DNA from: Novosphingopyxis baekryungensis DSM 16222
GTDB lineage: Bacteria > Pseudomonadota > Alphaproteobacteria > Sphingomonadales > Sphingomonadaceae
Direction: 5' to 3'
DNA length: 64,000 nucleotides
Assembly: GCF_000420305.1 (NCBI RefSeq)
Contig: NZ_ATUR01000002.1
Coordinates: 682,001-746,000, forward strand
Shown here: positions 63,748-64,000 of the stretch, piece by piece
How positions within the stretch are numbered: the stretch's first letter is position 1
Layout: each line of letters opens with the position of its first letter
The notes under the pieces: generated by a model
What the model saw: only the letters and a program-made list of their open reading frames with translations
What the model was told of the DNA's origin: nothing
Database searches by the model: none
Translations under genes and position numbers: made by a program

Positions 63748-64000
63748 ATGGCAATCAGAGCATTTGCATTGGGGTCCGCGTCGTTGTTGGCGCTCGGCCT
63801 GGCATCCGCCGCGCATGCGCAGACGACCACGGATAATTCGGGCGTCGACGTCGTCACCGACGAAGGCGATCAGGACGCAACGGCAGACAATGACGCCATT
63901 GTCGTCACGGGCGTGCGCGCATCGATCGTCGGGGCGCTCGACGTACGGCGCAATTCCACGCAGATCGTGGATTCCATCGTCGCGGAAAATGTCGGTAAGC
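63748..64000 (+). CDS. TonB-dependent receptor, N-terminal fragment (runs off the window)
   Basis: From ATG 63748 (ACAGGAGAGG upstream) the first 84 residues give a signal peptide (MAIRAFALGSASLLALGLAS...AHAQ), an acidic spacer, the TonB-box-like DAIVVTGVRASIV and the start of the plug (RRNSTQIVDSIVAENVGK). The IVAENVGK segment is typical of glycan-uptake TonB receptors in sphingomonads and xanthomonads. Its position after GH51 and GH43 genes points to an arabino-oligosaccharide substrate, which is inference. The rest lies outside the window. Confidence 0.92.
   Translation, partial: MAIRAFALGSASLLALGLASAAHAQTTTDNSGVDVVTDEGDQDATADNDAIVVTGVRASIVGALDVRRNSTQIVDSIVAENVGK

Overview
The window reads as a chromosome segment of a sphingomonad (Alphaproteobacteria, order Sphingomonadales). 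Support comes from the GcrA and ChpT cell-cycle proteins, the alphaproteobacterial F0 order atpI-B-E-G-F with two b-type subunits, TonB-dependent receptors ending their N-terminal region in a DAIVVTG-type motif, high GC content and dense gene packing. This assignment rests on gene content and style, not on a database comparison.

Region by region: (1) 1-4250: gatA end, gatB, an Nramp-like transporter, a secreted endonuclease/phosphatase-fold enzyme and a small proline-rich protein. (2) 4347-11350: tRNA-Leu(UAG), trigger factor with a histone-H1-like tail, clpP, clpX and a TonB receptor. (3) 11390-14551: mtgA, rpoH, a pseudouridine synthase and a JAMM peptidase. (4) 14621-20593: chpT followed by cheA-cheW-cheY-cheB-cheR, with no receptor or flagellar genes. 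(5) 20691-25617: an amidase, RNase P RNA, a carbonic anhydrase/SulP bicarbonate operon, a J-domain protein, a 2Fe-2S ferredoxin-like protein and SufE. (6) 25682-29332: an enlarged phage-shock (psp) operon with a sigma-54 promoter, a perfect 13-bp PspF-type inverted repeat, a 50-residue leader gene, pspA, pspB, pspC and three further small PspB-like proteins, with pspF divergent. (7) 29354-50282: purB, chromosomal ccdAB, radC, ydbH-ynbE-ydbL, ATP synthase F0, uvrC, recO, two glycosyltransferases, metZ-apaG-LysR-GNAT, a beta-lactamase-fold protein and parE. (8) 50575-54695: a frameshifted CPBP protease gene, a membrane protein and padR sharing a palindromic operator, then an intact IS1182-type insertion sequence with a 5-bp target duplication. 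(9) 54803-56732: gcrA, an ABC-2 permease without an adjacent ATPase, and hspQ. (10) 56869-59300: tRNA-Ser(CGA) followed by a truncated integrase, an AT-rich acyltransferase and a decayed IS3 element, the debris of a genomic island. (11) 59458-64000: an arabinan-degradation cluster (GH51, two GH43) leading into a TonB receptor cut by the window end.

The accessory signals most worth following up are the psp locus, where PspB-like single-helix/coiled-coil modules are repeated several times in one operon, and the decayed island beside tRNA-Ser. The rest is mostly conserved housekeeping sequence.
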